64,000 nucleotides of DNA, taken from contig JAQPZY010001684.1 in NCBI GenBank assembly GCA_029931535.1, positions 1,985,001 through 2,049,000 on the forward strand, written 5' to 3'. Below, one piece after another: positions 24,798 to 39,700 of the stretch (the stretch's first letter is position 1; every line of letters starts with the position of its first letter). The stretch comes from Margaritifera margaritifera (lineage: Eukaryota > Mollusca > Bivalvia > Unionida > Margaritiferidae). The notes under the pieces were generated by a model. The model saw nothing but the letters and a program-made list of their open reading frames with translations, was not told the DNA's origin and did not search any database. A program made the translations under genes and the position numbers.

Positions 24798-27700
24798 CTG
24801 AAATATTTTTGTTATAAAACACATGTAAATGCTCTAAAAAAACTGTATGAAAATGGTCTTATTTGCATCTCAAAGGTATATATGAATTTTTAAAAGTTAA
24901 TATAAAAATGAAAACAAGCAGCCCCAGTGGGCTTGATATTGCTCACCTGGCTTACATAGCTTAATAGTTGACCATTACACTAAGCAGACTTATGTAGTAC
25001 TGTAAGAAAACATCCTATGTAAACTATATCTCAAACTTTCCATCATGCTGATTTTACCTTTTTACTACACCCTGATAAACATTTTGTTCTAATGATAAAG
25101 GCATAATTAATATGCAGTCTCTTGATCATAATCAAAGTCATCTTGATCTTGGTGATAATAAACCCAACAGATAAAAATATGGCTTCAAGAGTGGTAACAA
25201 GATCAGTCAATCAAATGCAAGATCACTTTATTTATACACAGGGATCTTGCTAACTTTTAAAACTGTCCCAGATGTTGACGATTCATGCACATATCTGAAT
25301 TTTTATGAAAATCAGATAAGAATTATGGCTTCCAGAGTGGTATTAAGCTCAGCCAATCACATGCGAGATAATCTCATATATACGCCTGGGTCTTCCTCAT
25401 TATCGAACCCATCCAAGATCTTGATGATACAAACCCATATGTCAAGTTTGATCAAAATGGTATCAAAAATATGGTTTCCAGAGTGGCAACAAGCTCAACC
25501 AATCAGATGCCAAGATCAACTCATTAATATGCAAGCATCTTGCTCATTATCAAACTTGTATATGATTTTGATACAAGCACACATTCCAAGTTTTATCAAA
25601 TTGGATGAGAAATATAACCTCCAGAGTGGTAACAAGCTCAGCCAATCTTATGCAAGATCACCTCATTAATATGCATGGATCTTTCTTATTATTGTACTAT
25701 TCTGAGAGATTTTGATTATATAAACACATATTCCAAATCTGATTGAAATCAGATCAGATATAGGGAGTCCAGAGTGGTAGCAAGCAACTGTTGACAGACA
25801 GATGCACAACGGAAGATGCATAATGTATTGCATTACCATAAACTCACTTGTCCTTACAGCCAGGTGTGCTAAAAAATATGTATTGCATTAAGCTCTGTTA
25901 GAAAGGTGTAAAGATATTCTGGATGTAATGACAAAGTATCTGACAGTTACATTAATAACTGAAACTGATGACTGGGTCTTCAACTTATAACTTCTTGAAG
26001 TATGAAAAACATGAAACATTTTTATGGAAAGGCACTAATCTCAAAAAAAGTTTCAACTAGAGATGGAAGTCATCACAAATATCCTCACTTTTAAAAAATT
26101 TCTTCACCTCCCCCTCCCAAGGTCTGCATTCAAGATCTGAATTATTTGTGATCATCTGCTTACCCTAGTAAAACATGACACTAAATATGATCATAGCCTT
26201 TCAATGCAAATGGAGTTTAGGTTACAACAAGAGTACCATATATACTTGCTTATAAATCGAATCCAACTGCAAACAACATATACACTGATCTGCTGTCACA
26301 TAATGCACTGCCAGATCAAAGTCTATCTTGTTTGTTCTACTGATTACTCCTAACAAACTGCGCAGACCCAGACTTGTCGGCACATTATGTGACAGCAGAT
26401 CAGTGTCTGTGAAGTTCGCAGTCAGACTCAACTTATAAGCAAGTACATATGGTAAATGTTACCTGTGAAAATGTAACCTTTTGCCCCATGAAACTTTTGT
26501 CATCTACTAATCCTCATGAAACATCATATCAAATATGATCACACTCCCTCAACAAGTGTAAATGGAGTTCAGGTTACAAGGAAAACAGACAGACAGACAA
26601 ATGGACAGATGGACAGACATGACCAACCACAATATATCTGCAAAAGTGCAGATATAATTATTTCAGCAAGCATAAATACATTTTTACCTGGCACATTTTC
26701 CTCCTAGCAATCCATTTGTTATATTTCTTTCCAGCTTTTCCTGTGACATGTACACATAGTCATCCATGTTCAGGATTTCTGGGTAGGTCACATGATCATA
26801 CCTCTTGACTGGCATACCATTGCTAAGCCATTGAGTCCTCTGTAGCTGGATACATAGGCACTGTGGCAACTAGAATAAGAGAACACAGTGATACTGGAAG
26901 TCTCAGAAGTTTATTAAAAGACCTAGCTAAGGTATATAAGGAGAAATAATTGTGATTTTCTCTCTGTCTGTGGTGGTGAAGAGACCTCTGAATATGTACC
27001 TGACTGGTTAGATACATGCCTGATTGTTTTAATGAGTAGACCTGACATCACGTCTGTACCACTTAAACCAGGTGATTTTACAAATCCTGTCTTTACATTT
27101 GATGTTCATGCCCAATATATTAGGAATGAGTGTGTACAAGAATATCATATTCAGAACATTTTCTATAAGTGAGGTCATAATGCATTTTATAATGCAAATA
27201 TGAAGATGACAACTTGCTTTTAACGTTAAATTTAAAAGATACAGAACATTGTTTTGAGTCAATATTGTATAACTCTGTAGTAAACAATGATCTCCTCGAT
27301 AAAGGAGAACTAACTCTCAACAACTCCTCAGTTACCTAATGCACAAATCTGTTTATTAATTGAATTCGAATATAGGCAAAAAACTTTCATACCTGCATAT
27401 ATTAGGGTCATAATTACACTGATAAGGAAAGGAAACTGATCTGATTACAGGAATATGCAACAAGGAATTAATGCAGCACTTACAATACACAGGACTAACT
27501 ATATGAAATTGTGAAATTGAAAAGGATACCTATGTCTTGTTATTGATTTTTGATTTATTTGCAGAAGTCATCATGAAATCGAACAAGAGATATAGAGGAC
27601 TAAAAACAAGCTTAAGCTTATTTCAAGCTCTCTCCTTATTAACAATAATATTAACTTTTATAATGTGGCTGATGTGATTAATGAAGGCATAATATTGCAA

Positions 27701-30700
27701 ACATTGAAACAAGGTAACGAGCTTTTAAAAGAAAATTGTACATGCAAGCAAGACAAAAAAATGTAAACCACTTTTGTAAAGCACACATAACTCCACTCCA
27801 TCCAAAAAGCCTGAGCTTTTATACCTGCTGCATTGACAACAATCTATCAATTATCCCTGTGTGCAAAAACCAAGGTATCCCAATGTTATGATAACTGCTT
27901 TTAGTTGTGATATCAGCACTACTTTCAAATACTGAAAGCTTGCATATCGATATGCTGATATATTAATTTCACAGGGCAGTGTTATTTCCTTAGTTAGTCT
28001 GTAAAGACAAACATTACTGATACTTTATATGCCATTTATTCTTGACATATTGATCTATATTGATGAAAACTGTCTGCCAAAAAGCCCCCACATTCTCCAA
28101 TCATCTTTACAGTTGTCAAACTATTTAGCTGAGTTGGGAATTTTCCATCTGGAGTTGAATTCTTAGGTACGTAGTCAACACCATCATAATGTAGACCATC
28201 AGCATTATTTGAAAAAAAATAAAAAATTGCATGAATAATATGAAAATATAATCAAGTCAGTATAATATCATCTACATATGCATACGAAACATGCATACTG
28301 AATTTCATTAGTCTGTGAAGTTATTTTTGTACAATCATGCTAACTGCATTTTCCCCTAAAAAGTATAATTTTTTTTTAAAAAAATCAAAAACTTGCAACA
28401 AAAAAAAAAAGAAAAATTGTTTTTGTGGCATGTAAATCTTAACAGGTCATCCATGCATACAAACACTGGTATAAAATTTCACTTGTCTATGTCTACAGCT
28501 TTTTGTGCAATTGTGCTAACAAAGTTTCACCAAAATAGTCTAAATCCAAAAAGTTAAAAATATGTCTAAATGTAAATGCTTTAGTGGCATGAAAATCTGA
28601 TCAGGTCATCTCATGTGCACACAAACAAGCATAGAAAGTTTTATTTTTCTACATCAAGTGGTTTTTTGCAAACAAGCTTTTCACCAAAAAGTACAAGTTG
28701 ATGAAGTGAAAATTTGCATAAAATAAGGAAAAACTGCTATGTTGACATGAAAATCTAATCAGGTTATCTGCATATACTTAAAAACATGTACATGATCTTT
28801 TCATTTGCCTGCATTATGCAGTTATTGGGCAATCGTGCTAATGAGCTTCTCAGGACAGACAGATACAGATACAGACAGCTGGGTCAACAGACAAACAGGA
28901 CCAAATCAAGATGTCCAACTGACAGCAGTGGGGCATACAAAATTGTTAAAATTGAATCAAAAGTAACTCACTATGTTAGGCACATGATAATCAATAATCA
29001 AAGTAAAATGTAAATGCACATTTCCTATGGTCCATAAACAAAACCTTAAATGCAAACTTTTAACCTTGCATCTACATCGACTCACACTGACATGGATGGT
29101 GCTGAGATCATAGCATCAGCTCTTCTGTGTGCTAAAAAGAATAGCAAGGCTCACACTGTGAGGTTGATTTGAAAGGGAAAACAAGAGTCCCTCAAAAGGA
29201 CTGACACTCTACTGGCCAAAAAGAATTACAAGGAATCCAAGATAAGACCCTTTCTGCTTTTGAACTGTTGAGGATTGAAGCCATCTCTGATATTTTTGAG
29301 AAACTCCAACATACCAAATTTGGTAACAACATTATTTTCTTACATGTCTGATTTGACATGTTCACAAGATACCTGTAAGTGCGAGATGAAATTCTGAGTC
29401 ATGGCCAGTGACCTTGAACCTGATATCATGGATAAAAATCATTCAACTTGTCTCAGATTATGTCATGATATAATACCCATGTGCTAAGTTTGGTCAAATC
29501 TATAATTAATATTTTAGTAAAACAAACAAACAAACGTTTATTTAAGTGACATCATTCAACGTATTCATAAGATATATCCATAAACTGGATTTGATCAAAA
29601 TACATTAATATTTGTTTTGTTTTATCATGCACACGAGCCAGTACACCTAAAAACCTGAGTCAAGACCTTTGACCTTAAAATCAATGTCAGAGTGCTGACT
29701 ATCAACTTGTTCATTAGAATACTGCAACTAAATTTAAAGTCTTGTCAAAATTCACTTGTATATGTACAAATCATAGTGTTCATAAGCTCAGTGAAGTATA
29801 AAAAAGGAGACATTGACCTTTGACTTCACTCCAAGATCAATTACAGGGTTAGAAGTGAAATTAACTGTTAAAATTTGAGTTTTTAAAAAGTTTTTAAAAA
29901 GTTTTTTCAAGGTTTTTACATTTTTTTTGCGGTTCGAGACACAAAGCAGTTACAAGATTATCTCCATGGTGAGCATAACATTTTTAAAAAATATGAATAT
30001 CAACATAAAGAGAAAAGGGACTCTGTTACGGAGCGGTGAAGAGACCATTCCGTGAGGACTGTTTTGCCCAACCTGGACAGACTATCCGTTAATATGTTCT
30101 TCTTCCCTGGAATGTGGCTGGCTCAAAGGATTATCCCTTCCAAGGCATCCAGCAGCAGAGGTTCCACCTCCACACAAAGAGAAGGGGCATGTGAGCCTCC
30201 TTGACTTGACATCAGAGATACGCTACGATGGACGTGTTGTCGGAGGAAACCATGACACAACAGCCCCTTACTCTGTCAACGCACCCTAAAACACTTCCGG
30301 TAAAAGAATCTGAATCCGAACAAAGGTTGAAGCAAACAGACTTCGAACTGTGCAAAGATTGAAGTCAACACAATGCTGTTGATGATCCGACAACGATATG
30401 CCATTATGGGTCTATCACATGAATTATAGAATAAAATGACCAGATGTCTTTAATTTGCATAATTTGCACGCTTTCTCGACCGGTAGGCTAGCCTAATGAA
30501 AAACCGTGTGCAAAAAAGCATTTTTTGTGGGGTTGGGGTAAAGCCATTCATCATTTTTACAATTTTTTTTAAATTTTTTTTATTTAGGTTTCTTTCAGTT
30601 TTTTTTTTTTTTTTTTTTTTTTAAGGTTTCCATGGTCAAAATGAAATTTTAGGGTTTTTGAGGTCTGCTGCGGACCCTGCAGTTAGGTCTGGGTTTCAAA

Positions 30701-33700
30701 CTCCTTCACAAAAGTGCAGATATGTTGGTGGTCAGATCTACACCATTTTCATTCAGAACCAGTTAAATATTGCAAGAAGTGTTTTAGTGAAAACCCCATG
30801 TCAATGCCACCATTCATGTAAAAGGAGTAGTGATAACAAGATGTTTTTGATGGCCACTATTGGGTGAACACCGTTTTCATTCAGAACCAGCTATATATTG
30901 CTATAATAGCATTTAAGTGAAACCTCCATGTCATTAAGGCCATCCATTCAGGTGAAGAATTTGTATGAAAACAACCATTTTAGGGGCTAGATCAGCATCA
31001 TTTTAATATAGGAATAACTATGTATTCCAAGAAAGAATTTTTGTTTTAAACTGTTGGTATGACCATCCTTTTAGGAAAAGTAGTTGTTACAAGATTTTTC
31101 AAATTTTGTGAGGTCATTTATGAACAACTACATATACTGTGAAGTATTTTAGTGAAAAACCATCCCTTCGAGAGCAGTAGTGACAACAAGATTTTCAAGA
31201 TGACCACTACTGATGAGCACCATTTTATTTAGGATCAACTAGACATCATAAGAAGTCTTTTAGTGAAAATCCCATGTCAATATGACCATCAGCTTGGGAG
31301 GTTTGTTTTTGTTTTTGTGGGTTTAACTCCATTTTTTAGCACATTATAGTCTATACATGGCGGCCAGTATATCTAGTGGAGGAAGAACCCGGGAAAACCC
31401 CAGTAAGAACCACCAACCCATGGGAACCTACTGGCAAGCTTTATCACATACCCATGTTGGCCAAGCTCGAGATTCGAACCCACGTGGACAGAGGTGAGAT
31501 GTGAGTGATCTGTAAAGGCGAGCGCCTTAGACCACTCGGCCATCCAAGGTCCCTCACCTCAGGAAAAGTAGCAATAACAAGATTGTGAAGATGGCCACCA
31601 TAGCGACCATATTGGTTGTCCAAAGGGAACCATTTTGATGTAGGTCCAGCTAGACACCATAAGAGCTCCTTCAGTGAAAACCCCATCTGAATAAGAACTG
31701 ATGACAAGATTTTCAAGACAGCCACTACAATGACCATAATGGATGCAAGATCAGCACCATTTTCATTTAGGACTAAGTAGACATCATCATAAATCTTTTG
31801 GTGAAAACCCCATGTTGATATGACCATCCATTCAAGAGGAGTAGAGATAACATTATTTCAAAATGGCCATTGTGGTGGCATAATGGATGAAAAGATCAGC
31901 ACCATTTTCGTTCAGGACCAACTAGACATCATAAGAAGTCCTTTGGTGAAAACCCCATGTCGACATGACCATCCATTCAGGAGGAATAGAGATAACATTA
32001 TTTCAAGATGGCCATTGTGGTGGCATACTGGATGTAAGATCAGCACCATTTTCAATCAGGATCAACTAGACCTTATAAGAAGTCCTTTGATGAAAACGCC
32101 ATCTTGATATGACCATCAGATTAGGGGAAGTAGCACTAACAAGATTTTCAAGATGGTTGCCATATTGACTATCCAGCTGGCATTTTTTCATTTAGGTCCA
32201 ACTGGACATCATGAAAAGTCTTCTGGTGAAAACCCCATGTCGATATGACATTCCATTAAGGAGGAGTAGCAATAAGATTTTCAAGATAACGACGGTTTTG
32301 ACCATATTTGATGTCAGATTGGCATCATTTTTATTTAGGCCCAACCAGACATCATAAGAAGTCTTTTGGCAAAAACCCCAATATCAATATGACCATACAT
32401 CTTGAAGGAGTAGCAATAGCAGGATTTTCAAATCAGCATCATTATTTATTTCGGACCAACTTGACATCATAAAAAGTTTTTTTGTGAAAACCCCATGTCG
32501 ATTATGTCTTTCCATGCAGGAGGAGTATTAATAACAGATTTTTGAGATGGCTTGGCACCATTTTCATTTAGGACCAACTAGACATCATAAGAAGTCTTTA
32601 AGCAAAAATCCTATGCTGATATGACCATCTGTTCAGGAGGAGTAGTGATATCAAGATTTTCAAGATGGCCACTGTATGGCCATATTGGATGTCCGACTGT
32701 GCTCCATTTTCATTTAGGACCAGCCAGACCTTGGGATGAATGTGTGTGTATAGTTTCATGGTGATCCTCCAGGTAGTTTAGGAGGAGTAGTGATAACAAA
32801 CTTGTGCAAATGGACGGATGAAGGACAATGGACAACAGTCCAGTAGAGGTAAATGACAATTAATACATACCTTGCCAATTGTTAATCTTTTCTTGCAAGA
32901 TGACTTTACTGTTGCACTTCCAGTCTGAGATTTTTGTTTACAATTTCTGTAACATCCTGGGCAATCCACATTACTGACAATTTCTGATGTAATAAAATGC
33001 CTCAACAACCCTTCCAGACTGATTTTTACCTTTGAAAATAAAAATAAAAATACTGAGGAGAATAAATATATACCTCACAAGCAAGATGAATAAAATGGCT
33101 TTAATTACAAATGACTTATAGTTGGAAAGTATATTTTTCTTCATATTATTTTCCTTGTTCAGCTCATTTTAGGTTAAAGCCACCTCAACTTGGACACAAC
33201 ATGGTCTATTCCAGAGATGAAAATTAGAGGGGAAATTTCCCCTCCATTTGAAAAAAAAGAGGAATTTTTGGACTATAGGAGTAATTTAAAGAAGAAATAA
33301 AGGTAGGGCTTGTGAATATGATACACAATTTTCATACATTCGATTGATTTTTCAGTGTATTACATGAGAAATTAATGTGATTCATGCAATCACATGTCCT
33401 AGAATAGAACCTGACACAATACCAGGTCTTTCTTATAGCCATTGTAATATTTATGATATGAATGTTTCTTGATGGTCATAAAACTTAGCCCTAACCAACA
33501 CAAGTCTTAGGTTAAATCTAGACACAAAACATTTGATTGATCAATGTTAATTCAGACTTTAATTTCAGCTAATCAGATTGCTGGATTTTAAACTGAAATT
33601 TAAGTCTAGATTTAAGTTCTGTTGGAGAAATTCAGGCTTGGTCATATAATAATGTTTTGGTTTTAAAAACAATTGTTAATAAAAAGTAATAAAAGCAGAT

Positions 33701-36700
33701 GAATGTTACTAACAATCACATTTACAGTATTTACAAGTATATAATTTTCATCCAACTGCAAACACTATATAACTAGATCTGCTGTCTTATAATGCACTGG
33801 CAGATCAGGGTCTGAGACTGGCAGATTAGGATCTGGGACTGGACTGGCAGATCAATGTCTGGGACTGGACTGGACTGGCAGATCAGATCTGGGACTTGTC
33901 TGGCAGATTAGGGTCTGGGACTGGCATATCAGGGTCAGGCTGGTAGATCAGGATATGGGACTGGCTGATTAAGGTCTTGGACTGGCAGATTAGGGTCTGG
34001 GGCTGGCAGATCTGGGTCTGGGACTGGACTGGCAGACTAGGGTCTGGGGCTGGCAGATCTGGGTCTGGGACTGGACTGGCAGATCAGGATATGGATTTGG
34101 GCTGTTTGCTTACAATCATAAGAAGAATACAGTGAAGTTCCTGATCAGCTGACAAAGAATCATAATGCAACCACAGATCTGGCACTATGATGTTTGCAGT
34201 TGGGTGAACATTATTCATAGATAAAAATATATGTTCAGAAACAGTTGACCCACCTACAATTTCCTTTATTTAGAACATATTTACAGAACTAGAAATGTGT
34301 TTATATGCAATGGACACTGTTGCCAATAGAATGGTAATAAAGGGCAATGTTCTCAGTCAAACAGGGGTCATAACTCTAGAACAAGTGTCACACAAAGGGA
34401 CTGATGCTCTACTGTCTGGAAAGAATTTCCAGGAATTCAAGGTAAGACCATTTATTCATTTTAACTGCCGAGTGTTGATACCATCTATGATATTCTTAAG
34501 CAATAAGATTTTAAAATTAACCACTGTGGCAGCCATATTGGATGTAAGATCAGCACCATTTTCATTTAGGACAAAAAAGACACCATTAGAAGACTTTTGG
34601 TGAAAACCTGATCTTGATATGACCATCTATTCAGGACAAGATTTTCAATATTTTCATTGGGCCAGACTTATTTGAGGTCAGATTGGTACCATTTTCATTC
34701 AGGACCTACAAGATATCATACTTAGTCTTCTGGTGAAAACCCCATGTCGATACGACTTTCCATTTAGGAGTAGCAATGACAGAAAAGTCCAACAGGGGCA
34801 GTAACTCTGTAAAAGTTAGTCAGAAAAGGGAGAAAATTGAATTTGACTTAGGTCCTCTTAATGTAAAGCCTTATACCAAATAGATGAAGTCACTCATAAG
34901 TTATTGAGCAGAAATAAAACAGAGAGACAAAGTCCTAAGTCAAACAGGGAGTACAACACCATAACATTTTCACAGAAAATGGGTAAAATCAAACTTGACC
35001 TAGATCTTAATGTAAAGCCTTATACTAAATTTGATTTCAATCGATGAAGTCCTTCAGAAGTCACTGAACAGAAATGTGATGTGATGGGACTTTGATTTCA
35101 ATCGATGAAGTCCTTCAGAAGTCACTGAACAGAAATGTGATGTGATGGGACTTTGATTTAAATCCATGAAGTCCTTCAGAAGTCACTGAACAAAAATGTC
35201 ATGTGATGGGACTTTGATTTCAATCCATGAAGTCCTTCAGAAGTTACTGAACAGAAATGTGATGTGATGGGACTTTTATTTCAATCCATGCAGTCCTTCA
35301 GAAATGACTGAACAGAAATGTGATGTGCTGGGACGGACTGAGATGAGTAACACTATAAAGTACCCTCCGTTGATATGTCCTTGTGTAAAAGGCATACACA
35401 AGCAATACAACATGTAAATCAAACCCTTATCAACAAATTAGAGGGAGTGCTGCTCACAAAGCAAGCTCTTATTATTACATGTGTATTGATATATAGATTT
35501 TCCAAAGTGTATGCTTTGAACATTTTTCCTCAACTGGGGATTTAGTGTGAAATCTGAACAGAATTTATCACTGGAAAAAAGCTGAAGATCTCCAATCAAT
35601 TAAACTGCTTTCAATCTCTACTCTTTAGCAAAGCAATACTGTGCAACTAGTTACAAAACAAATCAAAATATATACCATGCAATGTAGTATATTTTCTGCT
35701 GCTAAGGCCCAAAATGCTCACATGTCAACATCACCACAGTGTCACAAAATGTCAGGCAGTGATGTCATGAAAAGTCAGTCAGCTGCAGTTGTCTCTGGCT
35801 TTGTCTATTTCAGGTTCGGATGTTAAATTAATCCAAAGGATTTAAAAACATACAACTGTGTATCATTCAGAGGACTCAATGGAATAATAGCTGTTTTCTG
35901 CCATTTATATGACAATTATACATTTTGATAAATTTTAAGACTGTTTGTGTTTATGTGTCATTCAATATACAAATCAAACTGTTTAACAGTCCTTTTGTTC
36001 ATAGATTTCTATTTCATACATAAAACAACCATTGAACATGGACTGGTATGTTGGAAATTGCAGAATATATGCTCAGCTGAGTAACTTCAAACTTGAAAAT
36101 AGATATGATTTCTGGTTTGCTCCATGTTGTATGTTATGGACAAACTTGTGTTAAAAATATCATCATGGTGCTAGGTTGTGTGGGTGCCTAAAAACTACAA
36201 AATTAATTTGTTTCACTAAATAGAAATGGCATTTGTTACATTGTATCCACCTTAGAGTTGGTGAATCACTATGTGTAAAGCAACTGATTTTGCTGTACAT
36301 TATGCACTAATTCTCAGTCAGGGCCACCATATTTAGCTGTATGTTGTGCACTAGTTCTCAGTCTTGGCTATTGTATTTAGCTGCATGTTGTGCACTAGTT
36401 CTCAGTCTTGGCTATTGTATTTAGCTGCATGTTGTGCACTAGTTCTCAGTCTTGGCTATTATATTTAGCTGCATGTTGTGCACTAGTTCTCAGTCTTGGC
36501 TATTGTATTTAGCTGCATGTTGTGCACTAGTTCTCAGTCTTGGCTATTATATTTAGCTGCATGTTGTGCACTAGTTCTCAGTCTTGGCTATTATATTTAG
36601 CTGCATGTTGTGCACTAGTTCTCAGTCTTGGCTACTATATTTAGCTGTACGTTATATGCTAATTCTCAGTCAGGACTACCATATTTAGCTGTACATTGTG

Positions 36701-39700
36701 CACTAATTGGTCAAATGACCAAAACACATGCCTGGCTGTTTACATATGAGCATCATCTAGCCATGGTTTTACCATGAAACCTGTCTTAATCCAAGTTTCT
36801 GTTACATATCTAATCTTCAAGGAAATTTGTTTACAAAGGACAGAATTTGTATGGTCCCTTACTTGTCATATTCCAGACAGTGTTGGGGTTTTTTGAGACT
36901 CAAAAAGAGTGTTTTGAGGACTTAAGGGGGGTCAGTGCGCATAACCCCCCAAACAACATCATCCAAATGAGAATAAGCTATCTTTTCAAATCAGCCTATA
37001 GCAAATGACTGGAAATTCAAATCTGAATAAAAGAAAATACCATCTGTTTTCTCTGAAGCATTTAATATACTTACAAACAAAAAAATGGTAGACTTAGCAT
37101 TGTCAAATAACATCACCACACATATATGTACACATGGTCACAACCTCACAGACATTAAATTGAAAAATACACCAAGTTACTGTCTTTAAAATCCATTGGA
37201 CAGTGGAATGTAGTTTTAATTACATGCAGTCTTTGCTGCTTTGAATAGTTCAGTACAGTTGTAGTTGGTCTGAAGGTAATGCAAGTGTCATTTGTGTTCA
37301 TCTTTGCACTCATTAGAGATTGAATGGTGCTGTTGTTCACCATCCCCGAAGATCTTGCTGAATTTTTCTAAGCATAGAAAATGATCTTTCTGCATCTGCA
37401 TTGCTGTGGGGGAGTGTCAAACATGCAATGGCCACCTGAGTCAGATTATTACTTTTCCAACTACCGAAATTAATTGATTGATTTTGGGATTAATGATGTG
37501 TGCGGCCATTCAGCCATGTACATTGGAACTACCGAAATGATCATGTTTTGAAATTTATATATGGAGTAAAATTCCGACTTCAAAGAAACGTTCCCAATGA
37601 TAACAAACTTTAATAAACATGACTTCAACATTCTCATTCAATGCAGTCAGTGATGTGTAATAACATTTGTTCTTCAACATGCATCTCTTTGATGTACTTA
37701 ACTTCAGACAAATTGGGTTCTTCCACTTAGTGTACTTTACCTATCCAAATTAGCCTAATGGGCTCTCCCTCAGCAGTGCTCAAAGGACTTGACATGATAC
37801 ATCACCCTAGCTATTGTGAACCAATTAAGTAAATCTCTGAAAGGTGGATGTTTATCTCTGACCGCCTTATGTTTTAATTGCCTCTAAAACAGCTGTATAA
37901 ACTGCCCCGAGGATAGTTTTACATAAGCTCTGAGCAGGACTGTTTACTGTTTATATATACACAGATTACGGGCATATATCATCATGGTCAAGAAATATTT
38001 TTTTTTTTCTCGTTTTTTTTTTAGGAAAATTATTTCCCCCACTGAGATTGCTGAAAATTGTGTTTTTTGAAACATGACTATGTCGGGTGGTTTGAGAGTC
38101 CGAAATCATGTTTTTCACACGTCATGTTATGGCATGTGTGCCAAGTGTTATGTTTGATCACTTTTCTTGTTTCTTTAAGCCTTATCTAGGTTCTGTAACA
38201 TTATAATCAAGAAGCATCCTTTCTTTGTTATATGATCAACAAATATACAGATAGTTCCATAACAATTTGCAGGCAACAGTTTAATCAATAAAAGGGTTCT
38301 GCAGAACATTTTGTATAGCCTGAAAACCATGCTATTACATACAACCACCGTATCTGTGTTGTACCAACTTAAATAGCCTGAAAACCATGCTATTACATAC
38401 AACCACCATATCTGTGTTTACCAACTTAAATAGCCTGAAAACCATGCTATTACATACAACCACTGTATCCATGTTGTACCAACTTGAATAGCCTGAAAAC
38501 CATGCTATTACATACAACCACCGTATCTGTGTTGTACCAAATTAAATAGCCTGAAAACCATGCTATTACATACAACCACTCTATCCATGTTGTACCAACT
38601 TGAATAGACTAAAAACCATGCTATTACATACAACCACTGTATCTGTGTTGTACCAACTTGAATAGACTAAAAACCATGCTATTACATACAACCACTGTAT
38701 CCATGTTGTACCAACTTGAATAGCCTGAAAACCATGCTATTACATACAACCACCGTATCTGTGTTGTACCAACTTGAATAGACTAAAAACCATGCTATTA
38801 CATACAACCACTGTATCTGTGTTGTACCAACTTGAATAGACTAAAAACCATGCTATTACATACAACCACCGTATCTGTGTTGTACCAACTTGAATAGACT
38901 GAAAACCATGCTATTACATACAACCACCGTATCTGTGTTGTACCAACTTAAATAGCCTGAAAACCATGCTATTACATACAACTACCGTATCTGTGTTGTA
39001 CCAACTTAAATAGCCTGAAAACCATGCTATTACATACAACCACCGTATCTGTGTTGTACCAACTTGAATAGCCTGAAAACCATGCTATTACATACAACCA
39101 CCGTATCTGTGTTGTACCAACTTGAATAGCCTAAAAACCATGCTATTACATACAACCACCGTATCTGTGTTGTACCAACTTGAATAGCCTAAAAACCATG
39201 CTATTACATACAACCACCGTATCTGTGTTGTACCAACTTGAATAGACTAAAAACCATGCTATTACATACAACCACCGTATCTGTGTTGTACCAACTTGAA
39301 TAGCCTAAAAACCATGCTATTACATACAACCACCGTATCCATGTTGTACCAACTTGAATAGCCTGAAAACCATGCTATTACATACAACCACCGTATCTGT
39401 GTTGTACCAAGTTGAATAGCCTAAAAACCATGCTATTACATACAACCACCGTATCTGTGTTCTACCAACTTGAATAGCCTGAAAACCATGCTATTACATA
39501 CAACCACCGTATCTGTGTTGTACCAACTTGAATAGCCTGAAAACCATGCTATTACATACAACCACCGTATCTGTGTTGTACCAACTTGAATAGCCTAAAA
39601 ACCATGCTATTACATACAACCACCGTATCTGTGTTGTACCAACTTAAATAGCCTGAAAACCATGCTATTACATACAACCACTGTATCTGTGTTGTACCAA

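Noticed and set aside
31444..32107. ORFs of about 95-127 codons on both strands
   Set aside because: They arise from 145-bp modules and the SINE, have no domain and overlap each other in different frames.
36873..38140. Exact ends for the third hAT relic (cagtgttgggg near 36878)
   Set aside because: No matching inverted copy could be found on the other side, so no element boundaries are claimed.
38175..38517. Minus-strand ORFs of 60-75 codons with repeated MVFRLF-like peptides
   Set aside because: They are readings through the 58-bp minisatellite.
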